Source: an uncultured Eubacteriales bacterium (GTDB lineage: Bacteria; Bacillota; Clostridia; Oscillospirales; Oscillospiraceae). Taken from it: a stretch of DNA of 12,473 nucleotides. Every line of letters begins with the position of its first letter. Position 1 is the first letter of the stretch. Location of the stretch: NCBI GenBank assembly GCA_900554625.1, contig USHP01000030.1, positions 1 to 12,473 on the forward strand, written 5' to 3'. The notes under the pieces are model-generated. The model ran no database searches and had not been told where the DNA came from. It worked only from the letters and a program-made list of their open reading frames with translations. The position numbers were made by a program, and so were the translations under genes. Shown in pieces: positions 5,883-12,426 of this stretch.

Positions 5883-6755
5883 ATGAAAAAGATTCTGACA
5901 ATTGTTTTGGCCATGACCATGGTCCTGTCCCTGGCCGCCTGCGGCGGTGCCGGAAACACCACTTCCGAGAGCACGCAGGCCGCTGCCAATTCCTCCGGTG
6001 TGGAAGACGGCGTTCTTACCATTGCAATGGAATGCGCTTACGCTCCCTACAACTGGACCCAGTCCGACGATTCCAATGGTGCTGTGCCCATCAAGGACTC
6101 TACCGAGTACGCCAACGGCTACGATATCATGATCGCCAAGAAGATCTGCGAAGCCAACGGCTGGGAACTGGAAGTAGTTCGTACCGACTGGGATTCCCTG
6201 GTGCCCGGTGTCCAGACCGGTATCTATGATGCCGTTATCGCTGGTCAGTCCATGACCGCCGAGCGTATGGAGCAGGTTGATTTTGCCGGTCCTTACTACT
6301 ACGCTTCCATTGTCTGTGTCACCAAGTCTGACAGCCCTTACGCTTCTGCCAAGGGCATCAGCGACCTGTCCGGCGGCACCTGCACCGCTCAGATTGCTAC
6401 CATCTGGTATGACTCCATGCTGCCCCAGATCAAGGATGCCAAGATTCAGACCGCTGCCGAGACCGCTCCTGCCATGCTGATGGCTCTGGAAACCGGCACT
6501 GTAGACTTTATCTGCACCGATATGCCCACTGCCATGGGTGCTGTGTCTGCCTATCCCAATATGACGATTCTGGACTTCACCGGTTCTGATGATAACTTCG
6601 CTGCCGATGAAGGCGATATCAATATCGGTGTATCTGTCATGAAGGGCAACACTGCTCTGAAGGAAGCCATTGACAGCGTTCTGTCCACCATGACCGCAGA
6701 TGACTTCAACGCCATTATGGATCAGGCCATTGCCATCCAGCCTCTGAGCGAATAA
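5883..6755 (+). CDS. Amino acid ABC transporter substrate-binding lipoprotein, predicted lysine-specific
   Basis: A membrane-anchored, extracytoplasmic family-3 solute-binding protein of 290 residues that captures the amino acid and hands it to the permease encoded next. The signal peptide MKKILTIVLAMTMVLSLAAC ends in the lipobox LAAC, with Cys20 to be lipidated, then a Gly/Ser/Thr/Ala-rich linker to about residue 40. Family hallmarks are GVLTIAMECAYAPYNW, NGYDIMIAKKICEANGW, WDSLVPGVQTGIYDAVIAGQSMTAERMEQVDFAGPYYY and LETGTVDFICTDMP. The ATG at 5883 follows AAAGGTG (5870-5876) at 6 nt; an upstream in-frame GTG at 5817 lies inside a leader hairpin and would bury the signal peptide, so I reject it. 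The lysine riboswitch in front makes lysine, or a close cationic relative, the best substrate guess. Two stable hairpins after its stop suggest it is made in excess over the permease and ATPase, as is usual for binding proteins. Confidence 0.93.
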   Translation: MKKILTIVLAMTMVLSLAACGGAGNTTSESTQAAANSSGVEDGVLTIAMECAYAPYNWTQSDDSNGAVPIKDSTEYANGYDIMIAKKICEANGWELEVVRTDWDSLVPGVQTGIYDAVIAGQSMTAERMEQVDFAGPYYYASIVCVTKSDSPYASAKGISDLSGGTCTAQIATIWYDSMLPQIKDAKIQTAAETAPAMLMALETGTVDFICTDMPTAMGAVSAYPNMTILDFTGSDDNFAADEGDINIGVSVMKGNTALKEAIDSVLSTMTADDFNAIMDQAIAIQPLSE

Positions 6756-6773
6756 CATTTCTATTGACCTCTC

Positions 6774-6803
6774 CAGGGCGGGGAGCTTCCATTCCCCGCC
6801 CTG
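6774..6803 (+). other. Intercistronic hairpin 1 after the binding-protein gene
   Basis: CAGGGCGGGGA (6774-6784) pairs perfectly with TCCCCGCCCTG (6793-6803), 11 bp of mostly G-C with an 8-nt loop. No T-run follows, so transcription can continue to the permease. It most likely protects the 3' end of the binding-protein message or reduces downstream expression. Confidence 0.7.
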
Positions 6804-6810
6804 AGACCCG

Positions 6811-6842
6811 TCGGAAACGGAATAGTCATGTTCCGCTTCCGA
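6811..6842 (+). other. Intercistronic hairpin 2
   Basis: TCGGAAACGGAA (6811-6822) pairs with TTCCGCTTCCGA (6831-6842) with a single A/C mismatch and an 8-nt loop. It starts 7 nt after hairpin 1 and ends 50 nt before the permease ribosome site (GGGAG, 6893-6897). No T-run follows. Together the two hairpins form a tandem mRNA-stability or attenuation element. Confidence 0.65.
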
Positions 6843-6907
6843 TGTGCCTCAGATTCAGCACATTTCGAATTTTATCTTACTAAAAAAGAGAAGGGAGTCA
6901 TTCCCCC

Positions 6908-7783
6908 ATGGAACGACTGGTACAGTTGGGCGCCGATATGGCAAAGCTCTGGGAGCGATGCGGCGGCGATTACCTCAACGGCATGAAAAACACGTTAATT
7001 CTGGCCCTTGTGGCCACAGCCATTGGCTGTCTGATCGGCTTGATTTGCGGTATTTTGCAGACCATCCCTCACAGCAAAAATGATCCGCCGGTTAAGCGGT
7101 TCTTTCTTGCCTTGATCCGGGCAGTGGTGCGGGTCTATGTGGAGGTCTTTCGGGGTACTCCCATGGTGCTGCAGGCTGTGTTCCTGTATTACGGTCTGCC
7201 ATACTTCACCAACAACTCCGTGAAATTTGACAATATCTGGCTGGCTGCCATTTTGGTGGTGTCCATCAACACAGGTGCTTACATGGCTGAGTCTGTTCGC
7301 GGCGGCATTATCTCCATCGATCCCGGTCAGACAGAAGGCGCCAAAGCCATCGGCATGACCCATGTGCAGACTATGCTGAATGTTATTTTGCCCCAGGCAA
7401 TCCGCAACATCATGCCCCAGATTGGCAACAACTTCATCATCAACGTGAAGGACTCTTCTGTCATGTTCATCATCTCCTTCACAGAATTCTTTGCAGTTCA
7501 CCGGGCTGCCGTGGGACAGACCTACCTTTACTTCCCTTCTGCTACCATTGAGATGATTGGTTATCTGACCATGACCCTCATCGCCTCCCTGATTCTGCGG
7601 TGGATGGAAAAGCGCATGGACGGTGACAGCAGCTACGACCTGGTGCAAGTTGATCCCCTGACCATGACTGCCGGAACCTACAGCCATCCGGATCGTGGTA
7701 CCCCATTCGACGAGCGGAGCAAAGAAAACCGGGAAAAAACCCGTCAGGAATTGAAATTCGGACGCAACAGAGGAGAACGCTGA
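6908..7783 (+). CDS. Amino acid ABC transporter permease (HisM/GlnP type), predicted lysine importer subunit
   Basis: Membrane-spanning subunit of the importer, 291 residues. After a short amphipathic N-terminus, [22 protein letters not shown] (25-46) starts the HisMQ-type transmembrane domain. [12 protein letters not shown] (78-89) and [14 protein letters not shown] (121-134) are characteristic of polar amino acid permeases, and [22 protein letters not shown] (143-164) is the EAA loop that docks on the ATPase. The transmembrane part ends near residue 232. About 58 hydrophilic residues follow (235-291, rich in Arg, Lys, Glu and Asp), longer than usual, and should lie in the cytoplasm. The ATG follows GGGAG at 10 nt. 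The stop is separated by one base from the ATPase start, and the AGGAG serving the ATPase lies inside this reading frame, so the two are tightly coupled. One permease gene suggests a homodimer. Confidence 0.94.
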   Translation: MERLVQLGADMAKLWERCGGDYLNGMKNTLILALVATAIGCLIGLICGILQTIPHSKNDPPVKRFFLALIRAVVRVYVEVFRGTPMVLQAVFLYYGLPYFTNNSVKFDNIWLAAILVVSINTGAYMAESVRGGIISIDPGQTEGAKAIGMTHVQTMLNVILPQAIRNIMPQIGNNFIINVKDSSVMFIISFTEFFAVHRAAVGQTYLYFPSATIEMIGYLTMTLIASLILRWMEKRMDGDSSYDLVQVDPLTMTAGTYSHPDRGTPFDERSKENREKTRQELKFGRNRGER

Positions 7784-7784
7784 A

Positions 7785-8525
7785 ATGGGTGACAAAATTT
7801 TAGAAATCCGTCATTTATCCAAGAATTTCGGCACCAATCACGTGCTGCGGGATATTGACTTTACCGTGGACAAAGGAGATGTGATCTCCATCATCGGCGC
7901 TTCCGGCTCCGGCAAGTCCACCCTGCTTCGCTGCATCAATCTGCTGGAAACCCCCACCTCCGGCGAGATTCTTTACCACGGTCAGAATGTGGTTGGCAGA
8001 GGCGTGAATGCAGCTGCATATCGTTCCCATGTGGGTATGGTGTTCCAGTCCTTCAATCTGTTCAACAACATGACTGTGCTGGAAAACTGCATGGTAGGCC
8101 AGATCAAGGTGCTGAAAAAGAACAAGGAAGAGGCACGGGCCCATGCTATGCACTATCTGGAAAAGGTGGGCATGGCACCCTATATCAACGCCAAGCCCCG
8201 GCAGATTTCCGGAGGTCAGAAGCAGCGTGTAGCCATTGCCCGTGCTCTGGCTATGGACCCGGAAGTGCTGCTCTTTGATGAGCCCACCTCCGCCCTGGAC
8301 CCGGAAATGGTGGGGGAGGTACTGTCCGTTATGCAGGCCCTGGCCAATGAAGGCATGACCATGCTGGTGGTTACCCACGAGATGGCCTTTGCCCGGGATG
8401 TATCCACCCGTGTGGTGTATATGAACCAGGGTGTGATCTGTGAGGAAGGCCCCCCAAGCGAGGTCTTTGGCAATCCCCGGCGTCAGGAAACCCGGGATTT
8501 CCTGGCCCGCTTCCGCAAAAACTAA
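7785..8525 (+). CDS. Amino acid ABC transporter ATP-binding protein (HisP/GlnQ type), predicted lysine importer subunit
   Basis: Cytoplasmic ATPase that powers the importer, 246 residues, normal for the family. All nucleotide-binding motifs are intact: Walker [10 protein letters not shown] (38-46), Q-loop Gln88 in VFQSFNLF, the signature ISGGQ (141-145; Ile replaces the usual Leu, a common variant), Walker B VLLFDE (161-166), D-loop SALD (169-172) and the switch His198 in VVTHEM. The [10 protein letters not shown] and [22 protein letters not shown] stretches are typical of polar amino acid ATPases. Its start is 1 nt after the permease stop, with AGGAG at 7771-7775. It is the last gene of the lysine-riboswitch operon and is closed by a strong terminator. 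Confidence 0.96.
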   Translation: MGDKILEIRHLSKNFGTNHVLRDIDFTVDKGDVISIIGASGSGKSTLLRCINLLETPTSGEILYHGQNVVGRGVNAAAYRSHVGMVFQSFNLFNNMTVLENCMVGQIKVLKKNKEEARAHAMHYLEKVGMAPYINAKPRQISGGQKQRVAIARALAMDPEVLLFDEPTSALDPEMVGEVLSVMQALANEGMTMLVVTHEMAFARDVSTRVVYMNQGVICEEGPPSEVFGNPRRQETRDFLARFRKN

Positions 8526-8547
8526 CCCAGTTTCCGTTCGTTTCTTC

Positions 8548-8586
8548 CCCCGGCAGTTTCCTCTGAAGCTGCCGGGGTTTTCTTTG
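8548..8586 (+). terminator. Intrinsic terminator of the ABC transporter operon
   Basis: CCCCGGCAGTTTC (8548-8560) pairs with GAAGCTGCCGGGG (8565-8577), 13 bp with one T-G wobble and the loop CTCT, followed by TTTTCTTTG. It lies 22 nt after the ATPase stop. Confidence 0.92.
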
Positions 8587-8646
8587 TCGGGCTGGAAAGT
8601 GGGGCGGTTGCTTTCCTCCGCAGAAGCCGACCTCAAGAGATTGCCC

Positions 8647-8675
8647 TTGACAAAGATTCCAAAAACATATATTAT
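8647..8675 (+). promoter_or_regulatory. Promoter of the marR-type gene
   Basis: TTGACA (8647-8652, perfect) and TATTAT (8670-8675, 5/6) are separated by 17 nt. The -10 box overlaps the first bases of the operator-like palindrome at 8673-8690, which predicts autorepression. Confidence 0.85.
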
Positions 8676-8690
8676 GTAATTAGTTACTTA
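8673..8690. promoter_or_regulatory. Operator-like palindrome O1 at the marR promoter
   Basis: TATGTAATTAGTTACTTA matches 16 of 18 bases of the perfect palindrome in front of the MATE gene. It covers the end of the -10 box and the likely start site of marR transcription. Its position and similarity to O2 make it the predicted site for the MarR protein encoded next. Confidence 0.75.
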
Positions 8691-8708
8691 TTTTGTTGGG
8701 GTGATATA

Positions 8709-9149
8709 ATGTCCATTGCTGCTCCTTTTGGTCTGAAAATTGCCATTATCAACCGTGCTTTCCGCAAACGACTGGATGAAAAAGCCGCAGCCATGGGACT
8801 GACTGCGGTTCAGCTTCGCATTCTCGGCTCTATCAGCCGTCTGCAGGCATCGGGAGAGGTAGAAATACATCAGAATGATTTAGAGCAAATTGAACACATA
8901 ACCCATCCTGCCATGACCAAGCATCTGCAGCACCTGGAGCGCAAAGGCTTTATTCGCTGCGTTCCCAGTTCCCAGGATCGGCGGTACAAAAGCATCACCT
9001 GCACGGAGCAGGCTGCGGAAATCTACAAGCTGATCCTTGCTCAGGATGCGGAGGTTTTTGCGGAGTTATGCCGGGACTTGACGCAGGAGCAGCAGCAGAC
9101 CCTGATTGACTTGGCTGACCGGATTATTTGGCACATCGACACAGAATAA
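8709..9149 (+). CDS. MarR-family transcriptional regulator
   Basis: A 146-residue winged-helix DNA-binding protein, expected to work as a dimer. Residues 31-80 hold the helix-turn-helix region: LTAVQLRILGSISRL, then QNDLEQIEHITHPAMTKHLQHLERKGFI, with the recognition helix around 65-78. The wing SSQDRRYKSITCTEQA (88-103) contains the conserved D-x-R of the family. N- and C-terminal helices form the dimer interface. ATG 8709 follows GGGGTGA (8698-8704) after 4 nt. The gene is followed by its own terminator and then by a MATE pump with a matching operator, so it very probably represses itself and the pump and is released by a small-molecule ligand of the pump. The ligand cannot be read from sequence. 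Confidence 0.93.
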   Translation: MSIAAPFGLKIAIINRAFRKRLDEKAAAMGLTAVQLRILGSISRLQASGEVEIHQNDLEQIEHITHPAMTKHLQHLERKGFIRCVPSSQDRRYKSITCTEQAAEIYKLILAQDAEVFAELCRDLTQEQQQTLIDLADRIIWHIDTE

Positions 9150-9170
9150 ATCCCCCACTCCCCCGATGGA

Positions 9171-9215
9171 GGCAGTATGACAACAATACCCGTTGTCATT
9201 ACTGCCTTCCTTTTC
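9171..9215 (+). terminator. Terminator between marR and the MATE gene
   Basis: GGCAGTATGACAAC (9171-9184) pairs with GTTGTCATTACTGCC (9192-9206), 14 bp with one bulged T and a 7-nt loop, followed by TTCCTTTTC. It is strong in stem but moderate in T-run, so some read-through into the MATE gene is possible. It implies the pump has its own promoter. Confidence 0.75.
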
Positions 9216-9226
9216 AGGTATATAAG
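9199..9226 (+). promoter_or_regulatory. Possible promoter of the MATE-kinase operon
   Basis: TTACTG (9199-9204) and TATAAG (9221-9226) are 16 nt apart; an overlapping TATATA at 9219-9224 is an alternative -10. The -35 is weak and lies in the terminator arm. The proposed -10 overlaps the 18-bp palindrome at 9223-9240, fitting repression by MarR. Confidence 0.4.
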
Positions 9227-9240
9227 TAACTAGTTACTTA
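9223..9240. promoter_or_regulatory. Perfect 18-bp palindromic operator O2 in front of the MATE gene
   Basis: TAAGTAACTAGTTACTTA is a perfect palindrome ending 4 nt before the AGGAGG ribosome site of the pump gene. A 16/18 copy lies on the marR promoter. Such paired sites flanking a marR gene are the usual signature of its binding site. Confidence 0.85.
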
Positions 9241-9257
9241 ATCTAGGAGGAATTAGA

Positions 9258-10652
9258 ATGGAAAAAGCAATACCCGAAAAGCAGAGTCCTTTTGCAACGG
9301 AACCGGTGGGGCGGTTAATCGTCCGTTTTGCGGTTCCCAGCGTGATCGCTCTGCTGGTAAACTCACTGTACAACATTGTAGACCAGATCTTCATCGGCTG
9401 GGGAGTCGGTTATCTGGGGAATGGTGCTACCAACGTGGTATTCCCTATTACCATCATCGCTTTGGCTCTGGCTATGATGATCGGAAATGGCGGCGCCGCA
9501 TACCTGAGCCTGAAGCTGGGAGAGCGGCAGATTTCTGCAGCGAAAAAGGGTGTAGGAAACGCCATTACGCTGGTAACAATCGTGAGTATTGTGTTGGCTC
9601 TCATTTTTCTGGTATGGATTGACCCAATTCTGAGCCTGTTTGGCGCCACCGATATACTTCGTCCATACGCTCTGGAATATGGATATATTATCGGCATTGG
9701 TCTGCCGTTTATGATGATTTCCGCAGCAATCAATTCCATGATTCGTGCAGACGGAAGCCCGAAATATGCCATGTTTTCCATGGTAATCGGCGCGATTATC
9801 AACGTGATCCTGGACCCGGTTTTTATCTTTGTATTCCACATGGGCGTACGGGGCGCCGCCATTGCCACCATTATTGGTCAAATCGCTTCCTTTGCTGTGT
9901 CTGTTGTCTATATGCCTCGGTTCAAAAGCGTCCAGCTAAAATCTGACGCGTTTCGGCTGGACCGCAATACCTGCGGAAATATTGTAACCTTCGGTTTGAG
10001 CAGCTTTATCACCCAGTTTGCCATCACAATTGTCATGGCCCTGACCAACAATCTGCTGTCTTTCTACGGTGCTGCCTCTCCTTACGGAGCAGAAATTCCC
10101 CTGACTGCCACCGGCATCGTGATGAAGGTCAATCAGATTATGATTGCCATTTTACTGGGAATTGCCACCGGTACCCAGCCGATTATTGGTTTTAATTACG
10201 GCGCAAGAAACTACAAGCGTGTGCGCCAGGCGCTGGAGATTTCCTTGATTGCCTCCGAGGTGGTATCTATCGCAGCGTTTTTCATTTTCCAGTTTGCACC
10301 CATGAGCGTTATTTCTCTGTTTGGCACCGAGGACGATTTGTACAACACCTTTGCTACCATGGCATTCCGGATTTTCCTGATGCTGTGCCCGTTAACCGGA
10401 TTTCAAACCATTGCAGCTGTCTATTTGCAGGCAGTCGGCAAACCTGTCAAATCCGCCATTCTTTCCCTGGCCAGACAAATCATTTTCTTTATTCCTGCCG
10501 CACTGATCCTTCCCAGGTTCTTGGGAGTAGCCGGCGTTCTCTGGACTGGCCCGGTTGCTGACGGTCTGGCTTTTATACTCTCCCTGTTCTTTATCATCCA
10601 GGAGCGGACCCATCTGAAGCGGCAGCATGCACTGGAAGCGAAAGCAGAATAA
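9258..10652 (+). CDS. MATE-family efflux transporter (MepA-like)
   Basis: A 464-residue inner-membrane cation-coupled exporter with about 12 hydrophobic helices. MATE hallmarks are visible in both halves: PVGRLIVRFAVPSVIALLVNSLYNIVDQIFIG (about 16-47), GNGGAAYLSLKLGER (77-91), MIRADGSPKYAM, INVILDPVFIFVFHMGVRGAAIATIIGQ, and in the second half LLGIATGTQPIIGFNYGARNYKRVRQA. The spacing is that of MepA-like pumps of Firmicutes, which export dyes and drugs. The start has an excellent AGGAGG (9245-9250) at 7 nt. It lies behind a MarR gene and a perfect operator, so it is probably induced by a toxic compound that it exports. A kinase-like gene follows 31 nt later with no terminator between. The substrate is not predictable from sequence. 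Confidence 0.94.
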   Translation: MEKAIPEKQSPFATEPVGRLIVRFAVPSVIALLVNSLYNIVDQIFIGWGVGYLGNGATNVVFPITIIALALAMMIGNGGAAYLSLKLGERQISAAKKGVGNAITLVTIVSIVLALIFLVWIDPILSLFGATDILRPYALEYGYIIGIGLPFMMISAAINSMIRADGSPKYAMFSMVIGAIINVILDPVFIFVFHMGVRGAAIATIIGQIASFAVSVVYMPRFKSVQLKSDAFRLDRNTCGNIVTFGLSSFITQFAITIVMALTNNLLSFYGAASPYGAEIPLTATGIVMKVNQIMIAILLGIATGTQPIIGFNYGARNYKRVRQALEISLIASEVVSIAAFFIFQFAPMSVISLFGTEDDLYNTFATMAFRIFLMLCPLTGFQTIAAVYLQAVGKPVKSAILSLARQIIFFIPAALILPRFLGVAGVLWTGPVADGLAFILSLFFIIQERTHLKRQHALEAKAE

Positions 10653-10683
10653 GCTATTACCACGCATAAGGAGGTTAGCGTAT

Positions 10684-11262
10684 ATGAAAAACAGAATCAT
10701 CACCATCAGTCGGGAATTCGGCAGCGGAGGACGAACCATTGGTAAAATGGTGGCGCAAGAGCTGGGAATCCCATGCTACGACAGTGAATTGTTGGAAAAA
10801 ATCGCAAAAGAAAGTGGATTTGATGAAAACTACATTAAAGAGGCAGGAGAATATGCACCCGGCGGTTTTTTGTCCTCTGCGTTTTCTCATCATCCCTCCG
10901 GTCCAAACAATGCAGATTATCTGTGGAATATCCAATTCCGCATCATAACCCAACTGGCAGAAAAAGGTCCCTGTGTCATCGTTGGAAGGTGCGCCGATTA
11001 TATCCTGCGGGATAAGGCGGACTGTCTGCGGGTATTCATCCATGCAGACATGGATTTTCGTGCAGAACGGATCGTGCAAGTTTACGGTGAGTCGGAGCAG
11101 TCTCCCCAGCAGCGCCTGAAGGACAAGGATAAGCGGCGGGCCGCCTATCATCGCTTTTATACAGACATGAAATGGGGATATTCACAGAATTACGACATCA
11201 CCCTGAACAGCGGCAGTCTGGGCATCGCCAAGTGTGTGCAGATTATCAAAAGCCTATATTAA
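10684..11262 (+). CDS. Cytidylate-kinase-like P-loop protein
   Basis: A 192-residue cytosolic protein of the cytidylate-kinase-like family (Cytidylate_kin_2 type). ISREFGSGGRTIGKMVAQEL (8-27) is the modified P-loop with the G-S-G-G-R core. GPCVIVGRCADYIL matches the nucleoside-binding segment, and LKDKDKRRAAYHRFYTDMKWG resembles the arginine-rich lid. YDITLNSGSLGIAKCVQIIKSLY is the conserved C-terminus. Real CMP kinases (about 220 residues) phosphorylate CMP; members of this shorter family have no proven substrate that I can name. I start at ATG 10684 because AAGGAGG (10668-10674) is 9 nt upstream; the in-frame ATG at 10627 lies inside the MATE gene and adds 19 residues with no family resemblance. 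It is 31 nt after the MATE stop and shares its terminator, so it is likely under MarR control too. Confidence 0.88.
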   Translation: MKNRIITISREFGSGGRTIGKMVAQELGIPCYDSELLEKIAKESGFDENYIKEAGEYAPGGFLSSAFSHHPSGPNNADYLWNIQFRIITQLAEKGPCVIVGRCADYILRDKADCLRVFIHADMDFRAERIVQVYGESEQSPQQRLKDKDKRRAAYHRFYTDMKWGYSQNYDITLNSGSLGIAKCVQIIKSLY

Positions 11263-11290
11263 CTTTTTATTTTGGAACACTATCCGCATC

Positions 11291-11330
11291 AAAATGCGCT
11301 CAGGCAGAAATTGCCTGAGCGCATTTTTTA
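11291..11330 (+). terminator. Strong intrinsic terminator of the MATE-kinase operon
   Basis: AAAATGCGCTCAGGCA (11291-11306) pairs perfectly with TGCCTGAGCGCATTTT (11312-11327), a 16-bp stem with a 5-nt loop, and the T-run continues to 11329. The A-tract on the 5' side suggests it may work on both strands, though no minus-strand gene uses it. Confidence 0.93.
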
Positions 11331-11452
11331 TTTCTGCAGGTGAAATCAACTTGAATAATTTGCTTCACCAGGAGCCAAACTAGAAAATCAGCGAAATTTT
11401 GGAAACTGCGGAAGGTCTTAAACAAAATTTAAGAAGTATTTTTCATATTACT

Positions 11453-11495
11453 GTAACTTTTTACCGCTAAATATCGTCTATTATAATAAGTAACT
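11453..11495 (+). promoter_or_regulatory. Promoter region of the VanY-like gene with operator-like sequence
   Basis: TATAAT (11482-11487, perfect -10) is preceded by TTTACC (11460-11465, 4/6) at 16 nt. Two stretches resemble the MarR operator O2: GTAACTTTTTAC (11453-11464) matches its central GTAACTAGTTAC at 10 of 12 bases and overlaps the -35, and TAAGTAACT (11487-11495) is a perfect half-site touching the -10. The rest of 11331-11481 shows only a weak GGTGAA/TTCACC hairpin (11339-11369). Confidence 0.5.
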
Positions 11496-11554
11496 TCACT
11501 TGGTAACCATTCCAATTATCTATGATGATATTTTGCATTTCAGGAGTTTTTTTC

Positions 11555-12394
11555 ATGAAGAAGGAAAACCAAAAAATACACTCTACAAAACCCGGTAAAT
11601 ACGCCGCTTCCTCTTCTTTCTCCCGCTGGATGGGTATTTTGCTTGGGTTGGCGGCTGTAGCGGCGTTTGTCATTGGCGGAGCGGCTGCAGGTTTATTCCA
11701 CGGCGGACGCAATCAGGAAGATCTTCCCATGACGCAAATCTCCCAGCCTACCGAAACCCAGCCCGCTCCAGAGCCGGTTCAGCCAGAGCCGCTTCCCTGG
11801 AATCTGACTTTGGTCAATCCGGATCACCCCATATCGGAAGATTTCCAGGCGCCGGAGCTGACCGAACTGATTAACGACCAGTCCTTTGACACCCGGGCTT
11901 ATCCTTACCTGCAGGAAATGATGGACGACGCCAGAGCGGAAGGCTTCCGGCCTCTAATCTGTTCCTCCTTCCGGACATGGGAGGATCAGACCTGGCTGTT
12001 TGATCGGAAGGTCAAATCCTGTATCGAACTTGGCATGGCTCCGTCTCAGGCCCAGACCGAAGCTGCCATTTGGGTTGCCAAACCGGGAACCAGCGAACAC
12101 CAGCTGGGATTGGCGGTGGATATCGTATCCATGCAGTACCAGGTTCTAGATGATGCCCAGGCGGATACGCCTTTGCAGCAGTGGCTGATGGCCCATTGTT
12201 GGGAATACGGCTTCATTTTGCGCTATCCCCAGGATAAGACGGAGATTACCAAAATCGGGTTTGAGCCATGGCACTACCGTTATGTGGGAAAAGAAGCCGC
12301 CAAGGCCATTACCGAAGCCGGAATCTGTCTGGAGGAATATCTGGAAGAGTACTATCCGGAAAATGTCATCACCACCAGCAGCACGCCAATATAA
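11555..12394 (+). CDS. Membrane-anchored VanY-type D-alanyl-D-alanine carboxypeptidase
   Basis: A 279-residue cell-surface peptidase of the VanY/DdcY type that removes the terminal D-Ala from peptidoglycan stem peptides. A basic N-terminus is followed by one hydrophobic segment (about 26-48, MGILLGLAAVAAFVIGG), which anchors the protein with its catalytic domain outside. A Pro/Glu/Gln-rich spacer (58-82) crosses the wall. The zinc-peptidase domain (about 95-260) has SSFRTWEDQ (137-145), SEHQLGLAVDI with zinc ligands His182 and Asp189, and EPWHYRYVG with likely catalytic Glu237 and third ligand His240. All active-site residues are present. I start at ATG 11555 because AGGAG (11542-11546) is 8 nt upstream; an ATG at 11522 would add 11 hydrophobic residues without a site. 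No vanHAX genes are nearby, so it is probably an ordinary cell-wall-trimming enzyme, not a resistance determinant. Confidence 0.93.
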   Translation: MKKENQKIHSTKPGKYAASSSFSRWMGILLGLAAVAAFVIGGAAAGLFHGGRNQEDLPMTQISQPTETQPAPEPVQPEPLPWNLTLVNPDHPISEDFQAPELTELINDQSFDTRAYPYLQEMMDDARAEGFRPLICSSFRTWEDQTWLFDRKVKSCIELGMAPSQAQTEAAIWVAKPGTSEHQLGLAVDIVSMQYQVLDDAQADTPLQQWLMAHCWEYGFILRYPQDKTEITKIGFEPWHYRYVGKEAAKAITEAGICLEEYLEEYYPENVITTSSTPI

Positions 12395-12426
12395 GTTCAG
12401 CCGCCCGCGAGAGCAATTCTGAACTG

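Noticed and set aside
5811..6758. A 315-codon open frame on the minus strand opposite the binding-protein gene
   Set aside because: It is the antisense shadow of a clear lipoprotein gene; its composition is atypical (Gly, His and Ile rich) and no ribosome site precedes it.
8586..8631. Nested inverted repeats GTCGG-G-CT / AGCCGAC and GGAAAG / CTTTCC after the ABC operon terminator
   Set aside because: The stems are broken by bulges of 1 and 8 nt, and there is no promoter or T-run to suggest a small RNA. It may be chance structure in GC-rich spacer.
11555..12394. Reading the VanY-like gene as a vancomycin-resistance determinant
   Set aside because: No vanR/S, vanH, van ligase or vanX gene is in the window, and membrane-anchored VanY-like carboxypeptidases are common housekeeping wall enzymes in Firmicutes.
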